Shown here in pieces: positions 23,590 through 35,507 of a DNA stretch of 64,000 nt. How positions within the stretch are numbered: position 1 is the first letter of the stretch; every line of letters starts with the position of its first letter. The stretch is from Mycteria americana. Taxonomy: Eukaryota; Chordata; Aves; Ciconiiformes; Ciconiidae. The position numbers and the translations under genes are program-made. The notes under the pieces were generated by a model. The model made no database searches. It saw only the letters and a list, made by a program, of their open reading frames with translations, and was not told where the DNA came from. The stretch covers positions 789,060-853,059 of the forward strand of contig NC_134390.1 in the NCBI RefSeq assembly GCF_035582795.1. The letters run 5' to 3'.

Positions 23590-24300
23590 CCGAGGGGCAC
23601 CCACGGAGCGGGGACTCCTGCCTGGGTGCCCAGTGGTACCCCCGGGGTGCTGAGGGTGCCCACGGGCAGGGGTGACCCAGGGGGGGTCCGTGCCCAGAGG
23701 GTCCCAGGGCTGTGCCGGGTGACCCAGGGTGCCCCGTGCCCAGGGGAGGGGGGCCCTCCCTGGGTGCCCAGGGGTGTTTGGGGGTGTCCAGGGTGCTCTG
23801 GGGTGCCCGTGCCCGGGGGGGTCCTTGCCTGGGTGCCCAGGGTTGTTTGGGGGGTACCCAGGGTGACCCAGGGTGCCCATGCCTGAGGGGGTCCCTGCAC
23901 AGGTACCTAGGGGTGTTTGGGGGTGCCCAGGGGTGTCCAGGGTGCCCTGGGGTGCCCATGCCCGGGGGGGTCCCTGCCTGGGTGCCCAGGGGTGTTTGGG
24001 GGTGCCCAGGGATATCCAGGGGTGCCCTGCTCCGGGGGGGTCCCTGCCCGGGTACCTAGGGGTGTTTGGGGGTGCCCAGGGTGCCCTGGGGTGCCCAAGC
24101 CCGGGGGGTCCCAGGGGCGTCCAGGGTGCCCAGGGTGCCCGTGCCTGGGGGGGGGGGTGTCCCTGCCCAGGTACCTAGGGGTGTTTGGGGGTGCCCCTTC
24201 CCAGGGGGGTCCCTGCCTGGGTGCCCAGGGTGGGTGAGAGTGCCTCTGCCTGGGGGGGGGGTGTCCCTATTTGGGGGTGTCATGTCCAGGGGGTCCCTGC
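23590..24300 (+). repeat. Minisatellite of ggtgcccaggggtgtttggg type, AMHR2 last intron
   Basis: Imperfect units of roughly 80-110 bp with tgcctgggtgcccagg, ggtgtttgggggtgcccagg and cccggggggtccctgcc. No gene content is seen; G-rich on the + strand. Confidence 0.85.
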
Positions 24301-24535
24301 CTGGGGACTCTCTGCTGGGGTGCAAAGGGGTCCCCCTACCCTCGGGGGGGTGGGGGGGTGGGGTGGGGTGTCCCTGCTTGGGGGTCCCCCTACCCAGGGC
24401 TTTGTCCCTGCCTAGTGGGGTCCCCGCTTGGAGCTGTCGTGCCCTTGGGGGGGTGGGGGTGGGGGGGTGTGTCCCTTCCGTGGGTTCCCCGCTGAGACCG
24501 GGGCGGGGGGGCGGGGGGGGGGGGTGTCCCCGCAG

Positions 24536-24686
24536 CCCGGGGGGGCTCTGCCGGAGCTGCTGGAGGATTGCTGGGACCCCGACCCCGAGGCCCCGGCTCT
24601 CGGCCGAGCGGGCGCTCCAGCGGCTGCAGCGCCTGGCTGCCGGCCCCCCGCAGCGGAGCCAGAGGTGGGCGCAGGAGGGAAACTGA
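24536..24686 (+). CDS. AMHR2: AMHR2 terminal exon with apparent 1-nt frameshift
   Basis: Acceptor ccccgcag. The start reads PGGALPELLEDCWDPDPEA in the correct frame. Homology (RLSAERALQRLQRL, compare human RLTAECVQQRLAAL) then continues in the +1 frame, placing one extra base at the C run 24591-24594. In the continued frame the stop is TGA at 24684-24686, giving the tail RSQRWAQEGN. Read literally without the shift, the frame runs on to 24907 through the PRR13 promoter, which is implausible. A C-homopolymer sequencing error is the simplest explanation; a true mutation cannot be excluded. Confidence 0.85.
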
Positions 24687-24724
24687 GGCACGGGGGGGGG
24701 GGGGGAGGAGGAGAAAGTGGGGGG

Positions 24725-24821
24725 AGGGGCCCAGCGTCCCGGCCCCGCCCCCGGGGAGGACCCAGGCGCCCGGCCCCTCCCCCTCTTCCTGGCGGGCGGG
24801 GCCGCGGCCGGAGCGGAGGCG
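24725..24821 (+). promoter_or_regulatory. PRR13: PRR13 promoter and noncoding first exon
   Basis: Short CpG-rich island with GC boxes (ccccgccccc near 24744, ggcgggcggggcc at 24791) followed by a good donor, gcg|gtaggt at 24821/24822. It sits 40-130 bp after the AMHR2 stop. Inferred to be the start of PRR13, whose coding exons begin 1.1 kb downstream; the exact start site cannot be seen. Confidence 0.6.
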
Positions 24822-24834
24822 GTAGGTGGGAGCA

Positions 24835-25735
24835 GACCCCCCCCGGGACCCCCGGATCCCCTCTGCACCCCCCCCTTGCACCCCCAAATCCTCCCTGCAG
24901 CTCTTAGGCACCCCCCGGTCGTCTTCTGCACCCCCAAATCCTCCCTGCAGCCCCTGTGCACCCCCCGGTCTCCTTCTGCACCCCCAGATCCCCCCTGTGC
25001 ACCCCCTGTGCACCCCCAGTCCCCCCTGCACCCCCAAATCCTCCCTGCAGCCCCTGTGCACCCCCCCAGGCCGCTTCTGCACCCCCAGATCCCCCCTGTG
25101 CACCCCCAAATCCCCCCTACACCCCCAGATCCCCCCTGCACCCTCTGTGCACCCCCAGATCCCCCCTGTGCACCCCCAAATCCCCCCTACACCCCCAGAT
25201 CCCCCCTGCACCCTCTGTGTACCCCCAGTCCCCCCTGCACCCGCTCTGCACCCCCAAATCCTCCCTGCAGCCCCTGTGCACCCCCCCAGGCCGCTTCTGC
25301 ACCCCCAGATCCCCCCCCGCACCCCCTGTGCACCCCCAGTCCCCCCTGCCCCCCCAAATCCTCCCTGCAGCCCCTATGCACCCCCCCAATCCCCTTCTGC
25401 ACCCCCAGATCCCCCCCTGCACCCCCTAGATCCCTCTGCAGCTCTTACGCACCCCCCCAGTCCGCTTCTGCACCCCCAGATCCCCCCTGTGCACCCCCAG
25501 TCCCCCCTGCCCCCCCAAATCCTCCCTGCAGCCCCTATGCACCCCCAGATCCCCCCCCGTACCCCGAAATTCCCCCTGCACCCCCAAATCCCCTGACCCA
25601 CCCTGTAACCCCCAACCCCGCACCCCCCCACCTCCCCCCCACCCCCCAAGTCCGCCCTACACCCCCACGACCCCTGCGCCCCCAAATCCCCCTGCCCCCC
25701 CCAAATGCCCCCCTGCCCCCCCCCTCCCCTTGACC
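24835..25735 (+). repeat. C-rich minisatellite, PRR13 first intron
   Basis: Some thirty short units of about 22-30 bp built from cacccccagatcccccctg, cacccccaaatcctccctgc and agcccctgtgcaccccc. The sense strand is C-rich, opposite to the AMHR2 introns. Confidence 0.9.
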
Positions 25736-25952
25736 CAGCCGGGGGGGGGGACACACACGGCTAGGCCCCCACCCCCAAAACTGCCGTGCCTCAGTTTCCC
25801 CTCGGAGGCAGCCGGGGGGGGGGGGGTCCCCACAGAGTTGGGGGGTCCCCACGGTGGTGGGGGGTCCCCAGGGACCCCTCCTGCGGTTTTGGGGGGCCCC
25901 CGCTCACCCCGTGTCGTCCCCCCCCCCCCAGGTTCCAGAGCTGTCACCCACC

Positions 25953-25971
25953 ATGTGGGACCCTGGTGCAG
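25953..25971 (+). CDS. PRR13: PRR13 first coding exon
   Basis: The exon runs from the acceptor ccccag (exon start 25932) to the donor gtaagg. The ATG in caccatgtgg has a good Kozak context and gives MWDPGA plus one base of Gly, exactly the human start MWNPNAG. Confidence 0.9.
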
Positions 25972-26111
25972 GTAAGGGGGGGGGGGGGGACGACGACGGA
26001 CACCCCCAAAGTGGGGGGGGGGGGGGGCTGCCTCGACCCCCATTTCTGCCCCCCAGGGCAGGGAGGGGGTCGGGGTCCCCCGCTGAATTTTCTCTTTCTC
26101 CCCCCACCCAG

Positions 26112-26461
26112 GGCAGCCGCCCCCCCCCAACCCCGTGTACCCCCCAAACCCCGCGTACCCTCCCCAGCCCCCGCCCCCCAACCCCGCGTACCCCCCCCAG
26201 CCCGCGTACCCCGCCCCCGGGGTACCCCCAAACCCGCTGGGGGGGCCCGGGCAGCCCCCCTACCCCCCCGGCCCCCCCCCGTACCCCTCAGGGGCTCCCC
26301 CGGCCCCCTCGGGGCCTCCCCTGTGCCCCATGGGACCCCCGGGGTGCCCCCCCCTGCAGCCCCCCCACCCCGGGGTGCCCCCCCCGTACCCCCCCGGGCT
26401 GGACAAGAAGGCAGCGAAGAAGATGAAGAAGAGGATGAAGAAGGCTCAGAAGAGGCACAAG
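26112..26461 (+). CDS. PRR13: PRR13 main coding exon
   Basis: 350 nt between cacccag and gtgagg. It encodes the proline/tyrosine-rich body with repeated NPAYPPQP units and then the basic segment DKKAAKKMKKRMKKAQKRHK. Low sequence complexity but the correct frame throughout. Confidence 0.93.
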
Positions 26462-26546
26462 GTGAGGGGGCGAGGTGGGGGACACACGGAGGGGTCACCC
26501 CTGGCCCCCCGCCCCGGGCGCTCATGGCTGTCCTGTTCCCCCGCAG

Positions 26547-26603
26547 CGCTCTTCGTCCTCCTCCTCCTCCTCCTCCTCCTCCTCCAGCAGCGACTCCGAC
26601 TGA
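26547..26603 (+). CDS. PRR13: PRR13 terminal coding exon
   Basis: Acceptor cccccgcag. It encodes Arg, a run of fourteen serines (mostly a TCC trinucleotide repeat) and DSD before TGA. The serine tail is the family signature; its length probably varies between individuals. Confidence 0.93.
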   Translation, partial: RSSSSSSSSSSSSSSDSD

Positions 26604-26639
26604 GGCCACTGGCGCCCGTCTCCTGCCATGGCCACCCGT

Positions 26640-27785
26640 GACCACCCGTGGCCTCCTGTGTCCTCCTGTGACCACCCGTGTCCTCCTGTGACCCCCCCAC
26701 GTGCCCACGACCGCCCCAGGCCACCCATGTCCTCCTGGGTGCTGTGACCATCCGTGGCCGGACATGACCACCTGGGACCACCTGTGTCCTCCCATGGCCA
26801 ACCGTGTGCCTATGACCACCCAGGACCGCTCACGTCCACCTGTGTGAAGCCATGACCACCCGTGTCCAGCTGGCACCTCCCGTGTCCATCCATGACCACA
26901 CATGACCAACCAGGACCACTCATGACCACCCAGGGACCATCCATGGTCCATCCATGACCACCTGGAACCACCCATGACCACCCGTGTCCAGCTGGGACCT
27001 CTCGTGTCCATCCATGACCACGTGTGACCAACGAGGACCACCCATGACCACCCGTGTCCAGCTGGGACCTCTCGTGTCCATCCATGACCATGCATGACCA
27101 CCCATGACCACCCATGACCACCTGTGTCCACCTGGGACCTCCTGTGTCCACCCATGACCACGTGTGACCAACGAGGACCACCCATGACCACCCGTGTCCA
27201 GCTGGGACCTCTCGTGTCCATCCATGACCACGTGTGACCAACAAGGACCACCCATGACCACCCGTGTCCAGCTGGGACCTCCCGTGTCCATCCATAACCA
27301 CATATGACCAACCAGGGCCACCCATGACCACCTGTGCCCATCCATGACCACCTGGAACCACCCATGACCACCTGTGTCCACCTGGGACCTCCTGTGTCCA
27401 CCCATGACCACGTGTGACCAACGAGGACCACCCATGACCACCCGTGTCCACCTGGGACCTCCCGTGTCCACCCATGACCACGTGTGACCACCCATGACCA
27501 CCCGTGTCCAGCTGGGACCTCCTGTGTCTACCCATGACCACGTGTGACCACCCATAACCACCCATGACCACCTGTGTCCACCTGGGACCTCCCGTGTCCA
27601 CCCATGACCACGTGTGACCACCCATGACCACCCATGACCACCCGTGTCCACCTGGGACCTCCCGTGTCCACCCATGACCACGTGTGACCACCCATGACCA
27701 CCCGTGACCACCCGTGTCCAGCTGGGACCTCCTGTGTCCACCCATGACCACGTGTGACCACCCATGACCACCCGTGAACCCCGTG
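26640..27785 (+). repeat. Minisatellite in PRR13 3'UTR
   Basis: About 1.1 kb built from gaccacccatgaccacccg, tgtccagctgggacctccc and gtgtccacccatgaccacg. The short 11-14-bp motif is organised in higher-order units of about 60-80 bp, most regular from 27000 on. Confidence 0.93.
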
Positions 27786-27927
27786 CCCACCCGTGTCCCC
27801 ATGCCCATCATGTCCTCACGCCCATGGGGTCCCCCCACGTCTCCTCACCCCATGGTCCCGGGGTGGGGGGGCCCTGGGTGCCGGGGGGGGGGGGTTGCTG
27901 TGTGCTGGGGTGCCCCCGCTGCCCCCC

Positions 27928-27933
27928 AATAAA
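27928..27933 (+). promoter_or_regulatory. PRR13: PRR13 polyadenylation signal AATAAA
   Basis: ccccccaataaagccc, canonical and the only AATAAA or ATTAAA I could find between the AMHR2 stop and PCBP2. It may therefore also end AMHR2 read-through transcripts. Confidence 0.75.
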
Positions 27934-27955
27934 GCCCTGGGACACCCCGCTGCGT

Positions 27956-28339
27956 CAGCGTCTCTTTGCGCCGTTGGGGGGGGACGCGAACCCCCATCAC
28001 ACGTCCCCTTTGGGGGGGGGGGGCTGCCCCTTTGCCCCCCAACCTGCCCCCACCCCCATGGCCCCTCCTGCCCCGATTGCCCCCCGTTGTCCCCCAATTG
28101 CCCCCCCCATTCCCCCCTTCTTCCCCCTTTGCCCCCCCACCCTTATTACCCCCATTGCTCCCCTCCAGCCCCCCACCCCCTATTGCCCCTCCTGCCCCCA
28201 TTGCCCCCCCATTGCCCCCCCATTCCCCTCCTCCGGCCCCCGTCGCCCCCCCCCCCATGCCCCTTTTTCCCCGAAGTCCTCCGAACCGCCGGCGGCGCTG
28301 CGGTCTTACGTCGCCGCTCTACCCGCTGGCCTCCCCCCC
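27956..28339 (+). other. PRR13-PCBP2 intergenic, C-rich
   Basis: Low-complexity sequence dominated by attgccccccc repeats (28060-28260). No gene is seen. Confidence 0.7.
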
Positions 28340-28676
28340 CGCCCCCCCCTTCCCTCTTTGGTGCAAGCACGGCGGGGCGGGGCGCGGGGAGGGGGGAGGC
28401 CGCTCTATCCCCGCCCCGCCGCGCCTCGCTGGTGCGCGGCGTCCGTTTCCGGGTCGGGGCGGGGTGTAAATCGGGCCGCTCCCGCCGCCCCCTCCCAGAC
28501 CCGCCGCGGCCGCCGCAGCAGGAGCAGCCGCCGCCGCCGCCTCCCGCCGCCATCCCGCCCGCCCGCCCCGGCGCGCTCCCTCTCCCCCCCCACCTCCCTC
28601 CCCTCCTCCCCGCCCTCCCTCCTCCCGCTCCGCCCGGAGCGTCCTTCTCCCGCCGCCGTTACCGGCGCCGCTCCAG
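28340..28676 (+). promoter_or_regulatory. PCBP2: PCBP2 CpG-island promoter and noncoding exon 1
   Basis: Dense CpG sequence with several GC boxes (ggggcggggcgcgggg at 28375, cccgccccgccgcgcc at 28410, gtcggggcggggtg at 28455). It is followed by a GC-rich leader with a CCG-type run (28500-28555) and a cag|gtaggc donor at 28676/28677. There is no TATA box. The start site is probably near 28470-28500. Confidence 0.7.
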
Positions 28677-31421
28677 GTAGGCCCGACCCTCCCCACGCCG
28701 CCTCCCGACCCCTTTCCCTCCCCCTCCCCCCCGAACCCCCCCCCCTCGCCGCCATCCGGCGCCGACTTCCACAACGGCCGCGGAGCCGCGGCCTCGCGTA
28801 GCGCCCCCGCGCCGCCCCGCCGCCGGCCGCGCCCTCACGCCAGCCCGCGGCCTACGTGCGGCCTAGTCGCGGCCTAGGCCGCGGCCTGCGCGCGCGCTGC
28901 GCCGCCGGCGGGGGGGGGGCGGGGGGCGCCGCCGCCCCTCCCTCCCCTCCCCGCCACCCCCCCCTCCCCCCCGCGGGGACCGGGACCGGGACCGGGGGGG
29001 GCCGGGGAGCCGCGTGCGTCACATGGCGCCGCCACCCCCCACCCACCCCCCCGCCGGTACCGGGCGGTTGCGGGGGGGCACCGGAGGGGGGGGATTTTTT
29101 TTTTTTTGCCTTTTTTGCTTCTTTTTGGGGTTTTTTTTTGCTTTAGGGTTTTTTGGGTTTTTTTGGGTTTTTTTTTTTTTTTCTCAATGGCCGGGCCCGT
29201 TTTTGCCGCCATCCCGAGTTATTTTCCCCCCGGCCCGGTTCGCGGCGCCGCCGCCGGGGGAGGGGACACGAGCCCGGCTCGGAGCCGCCACCCCCCGCCT
29301 CGAGGAGTCGGGGGTTTCCCCCTTCACCCCCCCGGGACCGGCCCGGTTTGGAGCCGCGATCCTGGGCCGGGGGTCTGCCCCCCCCCCCCCTGCCTCCGGG
29401 TGTTGGGGTGTTTTGAGAGCCCCGGAGCCGGTTCCCATCCCGGCCCGGTTCGGGGTCCAGAGCCGCCCCCCAGCTCCTCGGGACCAAGCTGGAGCTCAGC
29501 CGCGCTCCCGGGACTCGGCTGCTTTTCCCCCCTCCGGGGTCCGGGTCCACTTTAGAGCCGCGATCCCGGGACTGGGGACCCCCCCTCACCCTCCTTTGTG
29601 GACGGGCCCGATCCGGAGGCTCAATCCCGGGCCCGGGGGATCGGTTTGTGCTCCCCCCCCTCCCATTCCCTCCTGGGCCAACGAGCTGGGCTCAGAGCCG
29701 GGATCTCTGGTCCCGGACTTGTTTTTAATCCCCCCAGCCGCAGGGATGAGCCGGTTTTGGAGCCACATTTTGCCCCACCTCAGAGACAGGCTGGTTTTGG
29801 AGCCAAATCTTTGCCCCGGCAACCAGTTTCCCCCGCCAAAATGTTCCCAGTTTGGGGCCGAATCCTGAGTGGGGAGGCCCCCGGGTGGGTGTTTGATCCC
29901 AATACAGGCAGCAGGCAGGGGCCCGGCCCTCCACGTGTACTGTGGGGGCAGGTAGGGCTGCCAGATGGAGGTAAGGAGAAGTTTGGGGGAAGTTTTCCTG
30001 CGGAAGAGCCTCGCCGTGAGCCCGGAGCGGAGTGACGGCTGCCCATCGGCCTCGGCCTGCCCCGCACGGCTTCGCTTCTCACTTTGCGTAACCCCCCGGC
30101 AGGTTTGGTCAGCTCCTTTTGTCCCCAGCGGGCTGCGAGGCGGCCCCGTAACCAACCCAAGCTCGTTCGACTGGCAAAACCGCTGCTAGGAAAGCAAATT
30201 AATGCTAACGAAGGCGAACTGGGACGCTGAACTGGTGGGAGGAGGAGTGGGTTCAGAGCCGGAGAGACGGCGGCGGATGCCAGCGAGGCTCCTGCCACCT
30301 CCGGTGAACTGGGAAACTCGTAAACAACCGACTCGTGGGCTCGGGTCTAGACTCTCCTCCTCGCTCCACCGCTGCCGGGCTTGGATCCTGAGCCCTTCTT
30401 TCCAAACTAGGCAAACGGGTGCCTCTTTGAATCTGACGGGATGTCAGGCTGAGTTTTATGGAGGCCGTAACTCCTCGCTACGGCAAAAAAAAACCCCCCT
30501 TCTGTGCCAGCGGCTTCCCCTTAAAAGAGCATTCACCCGGAGTGCGGCAGCGCTGCCCGCTTGGCATGGTCCCCTGCCAGGTTAATCCCCCTGCCCTCAC
30601 CCCGGCTTCTTCTTTCCCTGGGCTTGGTTAAACTTTGATGGGGTGGTGACCAGCCGGACTGATTAAAAAAAAAAAAAAAAACACCCAAGAGCTGAAATTT
30701 AGTTTATTTAATTTGTTTTTAAAGTTAAATGGCTGACTAGCCGAGCCGGTGGCTGGTTGCGGTGTTTTGCAACTGCTGTCGACTCGGGCTGCAGGTTGTT
30801 TGAAACCTGATCGTGTGCTCATGTGGCCTTATCTGGTTTGAGTAAATCAACTTGGAAACCGGTCTGAAAGGCCTCCCCACGCAGGCTCAGGGCGCAGATA
30901 AGTTTTGGGTTTTTTTTTTTCTTTTTTTCTCGACAGCCCGGCTCCCCAAGCGGGTTAAACCAAAGGGAAACGGGGCAGTCGCTCCGTCTGGCGTGTGCGT
31001 GTCTACACGCAGCTGCGGAGGAAAGCTTGTAATCTAGATTAAGGCGTGGGGCTCGCAAGTAGAGGCAAGTTCTTTTGGAGCTGTAGGCGAAGCCTCTGGG
31101 AGGAGCAGGACTGGAAGGAGGCAGGGGATGAGCGAGACCCTCGCAGCTCCGGTTGTTGCTCGATGCTGGTGGGATCGTGCCAGTTCCGACTGTCCACCCT
31201 GGAAAATGCCTGGCAGGAGGAGCAGCCTGTTGGGGAGCCGAACTGCTGTGCATCGGCTCTCTTGATCGTTGCTTGGAGAGGAGCGTGGCCTTAAAACTGC
31301 CAGGGGGATATTCAATGGGAGAAGAAAGCGCAGTGGGGCGTGAATCCCCCTGGGATGGGTCTGAAACCGGCCGGGGAGGGTTGGCAGAGCCCCTCAAATG
31401 CAACCCCTCTCTCGTTCGTAG
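28677..31421 (+). other. PCBP2: PCBP2 first intron
   Basis: The CpG island continues to about 29080. After a T-rich low-complexity stretch (29093-29181), a degenerate tandem array occupies 29210-29890 (separate entry). The rest, to 31421, is unique sequence with moderate GC content. No coding exon is recognised. Confidence 0.75.
29210..29890 (+). repeat. Degenerate tandem repeat in PCBP2 intron 1
   Basis: About ten strongly diverged units of roughly 55-80 bp with the core ggcccggtttggagccgcga / gatcccgggactggggac, drifting to gctggttttggagccaaatc at the 3' end. Much older-looking than the arrays in AMHR2 or MAP3K12. Confidence 0.6.
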
Positions 31422-31488
31422 CTCCGCTCGCCCAGCGACCAAAGATCTGACCACTGACGAAGCCTGACTCAACCCAACGCAGCTCAAG

Positions 31489-31557
31489 ATGGACACCGGT
31501 GTCATTGAAGGTGGTTTAAATGTCACACTCACCATCCGACTACTTATGCACGGAAAG
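31489..31557 (+). CDS. PCBP2: PCBP2 first coding exon
   Basis: The exon starts at 31422 after cgtag. The ATG after ctcaag gives MDTGVIEGGLNVTLTIRLLM, the known PCBP2 N-terminus, then HGK before gtacgt. Confidence 0.97.
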
Positions 31558-32002
31558 GTACGTGTCCACGGGACGCAGGGCTGAGCCGAAGCCCCCTCGC
31601 CCGACGCAGGGGTGGCCCTTCCGGCAGGCCGGGTGGAGGCTGGGTGCTTCCATGGCAGTAAATCCTCTTGGTCGGACGTCTTGGAGCTGCCTCGTTATTG
31701 CAGCCATTAGGCAGTGGCGTTAGGAATGTGCTCTTTGGCACCCGGCCGGCTCCTGGATATCTCATGACGAGCAAGGCAGCGCTTTAAAAGCGCAGCGCAT
31801 CAATAAAAATAAGAACCTGGGACGGGGTGGGGAAAAGTGAGCTGATGGAGAGCTCGGCTGGGAGCGAGGTGTCAGTCCGCCTGGGGGGCCATATCTTCGG
31901 TCCTGAGGAACTTGTTTTGGCTGTAAAAGGGGGTGGTTTAAGCTTGGGACTCCTGGAGTTTTTTTAAGCACTGACTAATTGCTGCTTTTGTTTCCATCCC
32001 AG

Positions 32003-32026
32003 GAGGTGGGAAGCATCATTGGGAAG
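32003..32026 (+). CDS. PCBP2: PCBP2 24-nt exon (KH1)
   Basis: EVGSIIGK between tcccag and gtaagt. This very short exon supplies the start of the KH1 GXXG loop. Confidence 0.96.
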
Positions 32027-32131
32027 GTAAGTGAGCAACAATCCCACCCCCCCCCCCCCTTCCCCTGTCTCCCTCTTCCCCCTGCCCGCCGTGGCCGCAC
32101 TAATGCCTCTTCCTTCTCTCCCTCCGCACAG

Positions 32132-32164
32132 AAAGGGGAGTCCGTGAAGAAGATGCGCGAGGAG
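32132..32164 (+). CDS. PCBP2: PCBP2 33-nt exon (KH1)
   Basis: KGESVKKMREE between gcacag and gtgagt, completing the KH1 binding loop and helix. Confidence 0.96.
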
Positions 32165-32500
32165 GTGAGTCCCGGGGCTGGGAGGGTTGGGGGGGATCCA
32201 GGGGGATCTGTCGGGGCCGCGGTGGCGCGGACCTTAAAAGGAATTTGCAGGCAGTGCGGTGCCAGCGGCACCGGCAGCAGATGGGAGCCGGCAGGCGCGA
32301 GGCATGCTGGGAGGTGTAGGCAGGGCTGGGGCAGGAAGCCGAGGAGGCTAAGATGGCTGCCCTGAGCCGAGCGGAGGGAAGGAGGATTCATCGCTGGTTG
32401 CGGAACCCTGGGGAGCCCGGCTACCCCATTGCAGAACCGAGCCGGGTGCATGGACCCGCTGCTGGTTTTGGGGGTCCGAGTAGGGGGCTGGGAGCCCTGA

Positions 32501-32788
<288 letters not shown>

Positions 32789-33958
32789 TGAGGAAAAGCT
32801 CTTCCCTGGGGATGAGCAGCAGGATGGGCTTGTTCCGCATGGGCTGGCAGTGTTTTCCCTGTGGGGCCTGATCTTTGCCCGGCTGTGAGCAGGGTCAAGG
32901 TCCAGGTAGTGACACTTCTCCGTGTGCGCTCAGCCATCCTTAAGCGACTGCTCGCTGAGTGCCAGAGCCCTGCAGGGACTTTTCTGGGCTGAAAATGCCC
33001 CTTGGCCACTGGTTAAACAGCTTAAAACAGAGCAGAGCTTCGAAACTCCCCTCGTCCTCCTGGGTGGTCGTGCTGGTTCCCCTTCGGCACGCCTTGGGGG
33101 GCAGCAGGGGCTTAGCTCCATCTCCGGCCCCGCTGAGGAGGGGCCCTGGGGCTGCGGCTGCGCAGCGCCGAAGGAGGAGCTGCATTGTGCCCCTGGTTCT
33201 GTGGAATCGGTGGCTTCCGGGGGGGATGCTGATCCCGGATAACCTGGATCCTGGCTGCGGGTGTTAGAGCCTGTGGTGTCGAGGAGCTTTCCATCCTGCT
33301 CCGCGTTGTTTGGAAGGCGTGAGCGCTCCTTGCCTGGTACGGGGCAGAGCTCCGTGGCCCTCACCTTGCCTGTGGGGGTAAAAATCCTGTTTCCTTTTGG
33401 ATTTGGGACCCTTCCCTGGGAGGAGACAGCCCAGCACCAGCAGATCTGTCCCCAAGGTCCCCTCTGCTCTTGCTGCTGCCTAAAAGGCTGCTGAGCTCAG
33501 AGCTGTTTCTGCCGTACCCCGAGAGCTCCCTGTCTGAGCGTGGCTCCTGGCTGCCAGCGTTCTGAGCGCTGGGCTCGGAGTTAAAGCTTTTATTTTACTA
33601 GGTCAGTTGAGCCATGGCCTTGTGCCTCCCCTCCCCCTGCCAGCACGTGACCGCTGTAATCGGCGCCGGGCTTGTTGTTCCCCGGAGCTGCTCCTGCCCG
33701 GATCCCCCATTACAATGGGAATCTCCATGCTGAACTGGGAGCTGTGGGTGCACTGAGCCCCCAACCACTTGTCCCCCTCCAGCACTGGCACAGCCAGTTC
33801 CCGTTCGGCTGCGGTGTGACCCAGCTGGTGCCTCTGCGCTGGCTGGTGGGGGTTAAACCCCCATTTTCATGGAGACTAACAGAGTTTGGCTTCTTTCTCC
33901 TTCCCCAAAATGTGGCCGTGTCATTTCTGTGGGCTGCTAACGAAGTCCTGGGAAATAG

Positions 33959-34336
<378 letters not shown>

Positions 34337-34842
34337 TAGTAGAGACGTGGCATCATTCGACCTTTTTGGAGTTCCTTGTATTTTTAGTGCTTGTGAAACT
34401 GAGACTCGGGGCAGACCCTCCCCTTCCTGGCACTGTCCTTCACAGCAGGATGCCTGGGTTCCTGCTCCCCCCTTCCCCGGGCTATCAGTCGTCCCCCCCA
34501 GCCTTTTCCCAGTTGTCGGAGGGGGGGAAACGCGCTGCCAGGCCTGTGCTGACTTAGCACCGGGCGCTGCCGACCGTGGGCTGCTGGGGGATTAACTCTC
34601 TCCAGCTCCGCTGGCTGGGGAGATGAGCTTGACTTGGGTTACAGGGAAAGGCTGCAGCCCAGGTCCTCCTCTCCTGCCCTGGGCTCCCGATGACCGACTT
34701 ATTTCCAGCTAGGATTAAAGGACTTTATTTTTGGGGAGGGGGCGGGGGGAGGGTAAGTTTTGGCTATGTATAACCCAGCCACGGGGTTTGTTGCTGAGGT
34801 CACAGCCCTTACTGGGGTCTGACCGCCTATTTTTAACCGTAA

Positions 34843-35127
<285 letters not shown>

Positions 35128-35507
35128 TAAAGGGATAGCTGGGGATTACAGTCTCATCCAGGTGAGGCTTGGAGCTGCTTAAAACCGGGGTCAAGCCGGG
35201 CCTCTAGAGCTGCTCACCAGCTAACCATGTCACTCGTGGTTCCGTGGTGACCGGTCGTGCTGCCCAGCACGGTGACACTGAGCAGCGGTGTCCTGCTGTC
35301 CCAAGCCTCCCTCGCACGCTGCTTTGCTCCTTGGGTGTCCTCCCTCGGCCCCGTGCCCGGGATGGAGAAGAAATAGAATTGCTCTGCGTCCTCCCAAACG
35401 GCCGATTTTAAACCCAAAGCAGAGCGTTGGCATCTGGGGTGCAGGGAGGGGATTGTCGGTGCCAGCGGCACTCGGTGTCTAACCTCTCCTCTCTGCCTGT
35501 CACCCAG

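Larger units (their letters stand above)
24822..27955 (+). other. PRR13: PRR13 gene body
   Basis: Proline-rich protein 13 (TXR1), a small nuclear protein reported in human to repress thrombospondin-1 and affect taxane response. Three coding exons join in phase to 148 residues: MWDPGAGQPPPPNP, a Pro/Tyr-rich body (repeated NPAYPP), a lysine-rich helix (LDKKAAKKMKKRMKKAQKR) and a serine run ending SDSD. Human PRR13 has the same plan (MWNPNAGQ..., KKMQKKMKKAHKK..., poly-Ser, SDSD). The gene lies just before PCBP2, as in human. Confidence 0.93.
26604..27955 (+). other. PRR13: PRR13 3'UTR
   Basis: From the stop to just beyond the AATAAA at 27928. No earlier canonical signal is seen, so the minisatellite at 26640-27785 should be transcribed into the mature mRNA. 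Confidence 0.7.

Noticed and set aside
24697-24907. Literal-frame extension of AMHR2 to a stop at 24907
   Set aside because: After the C run the family similarity continues in the other frame; the extension is Gly/Pro low complexity translated from the PRR13 promoter.
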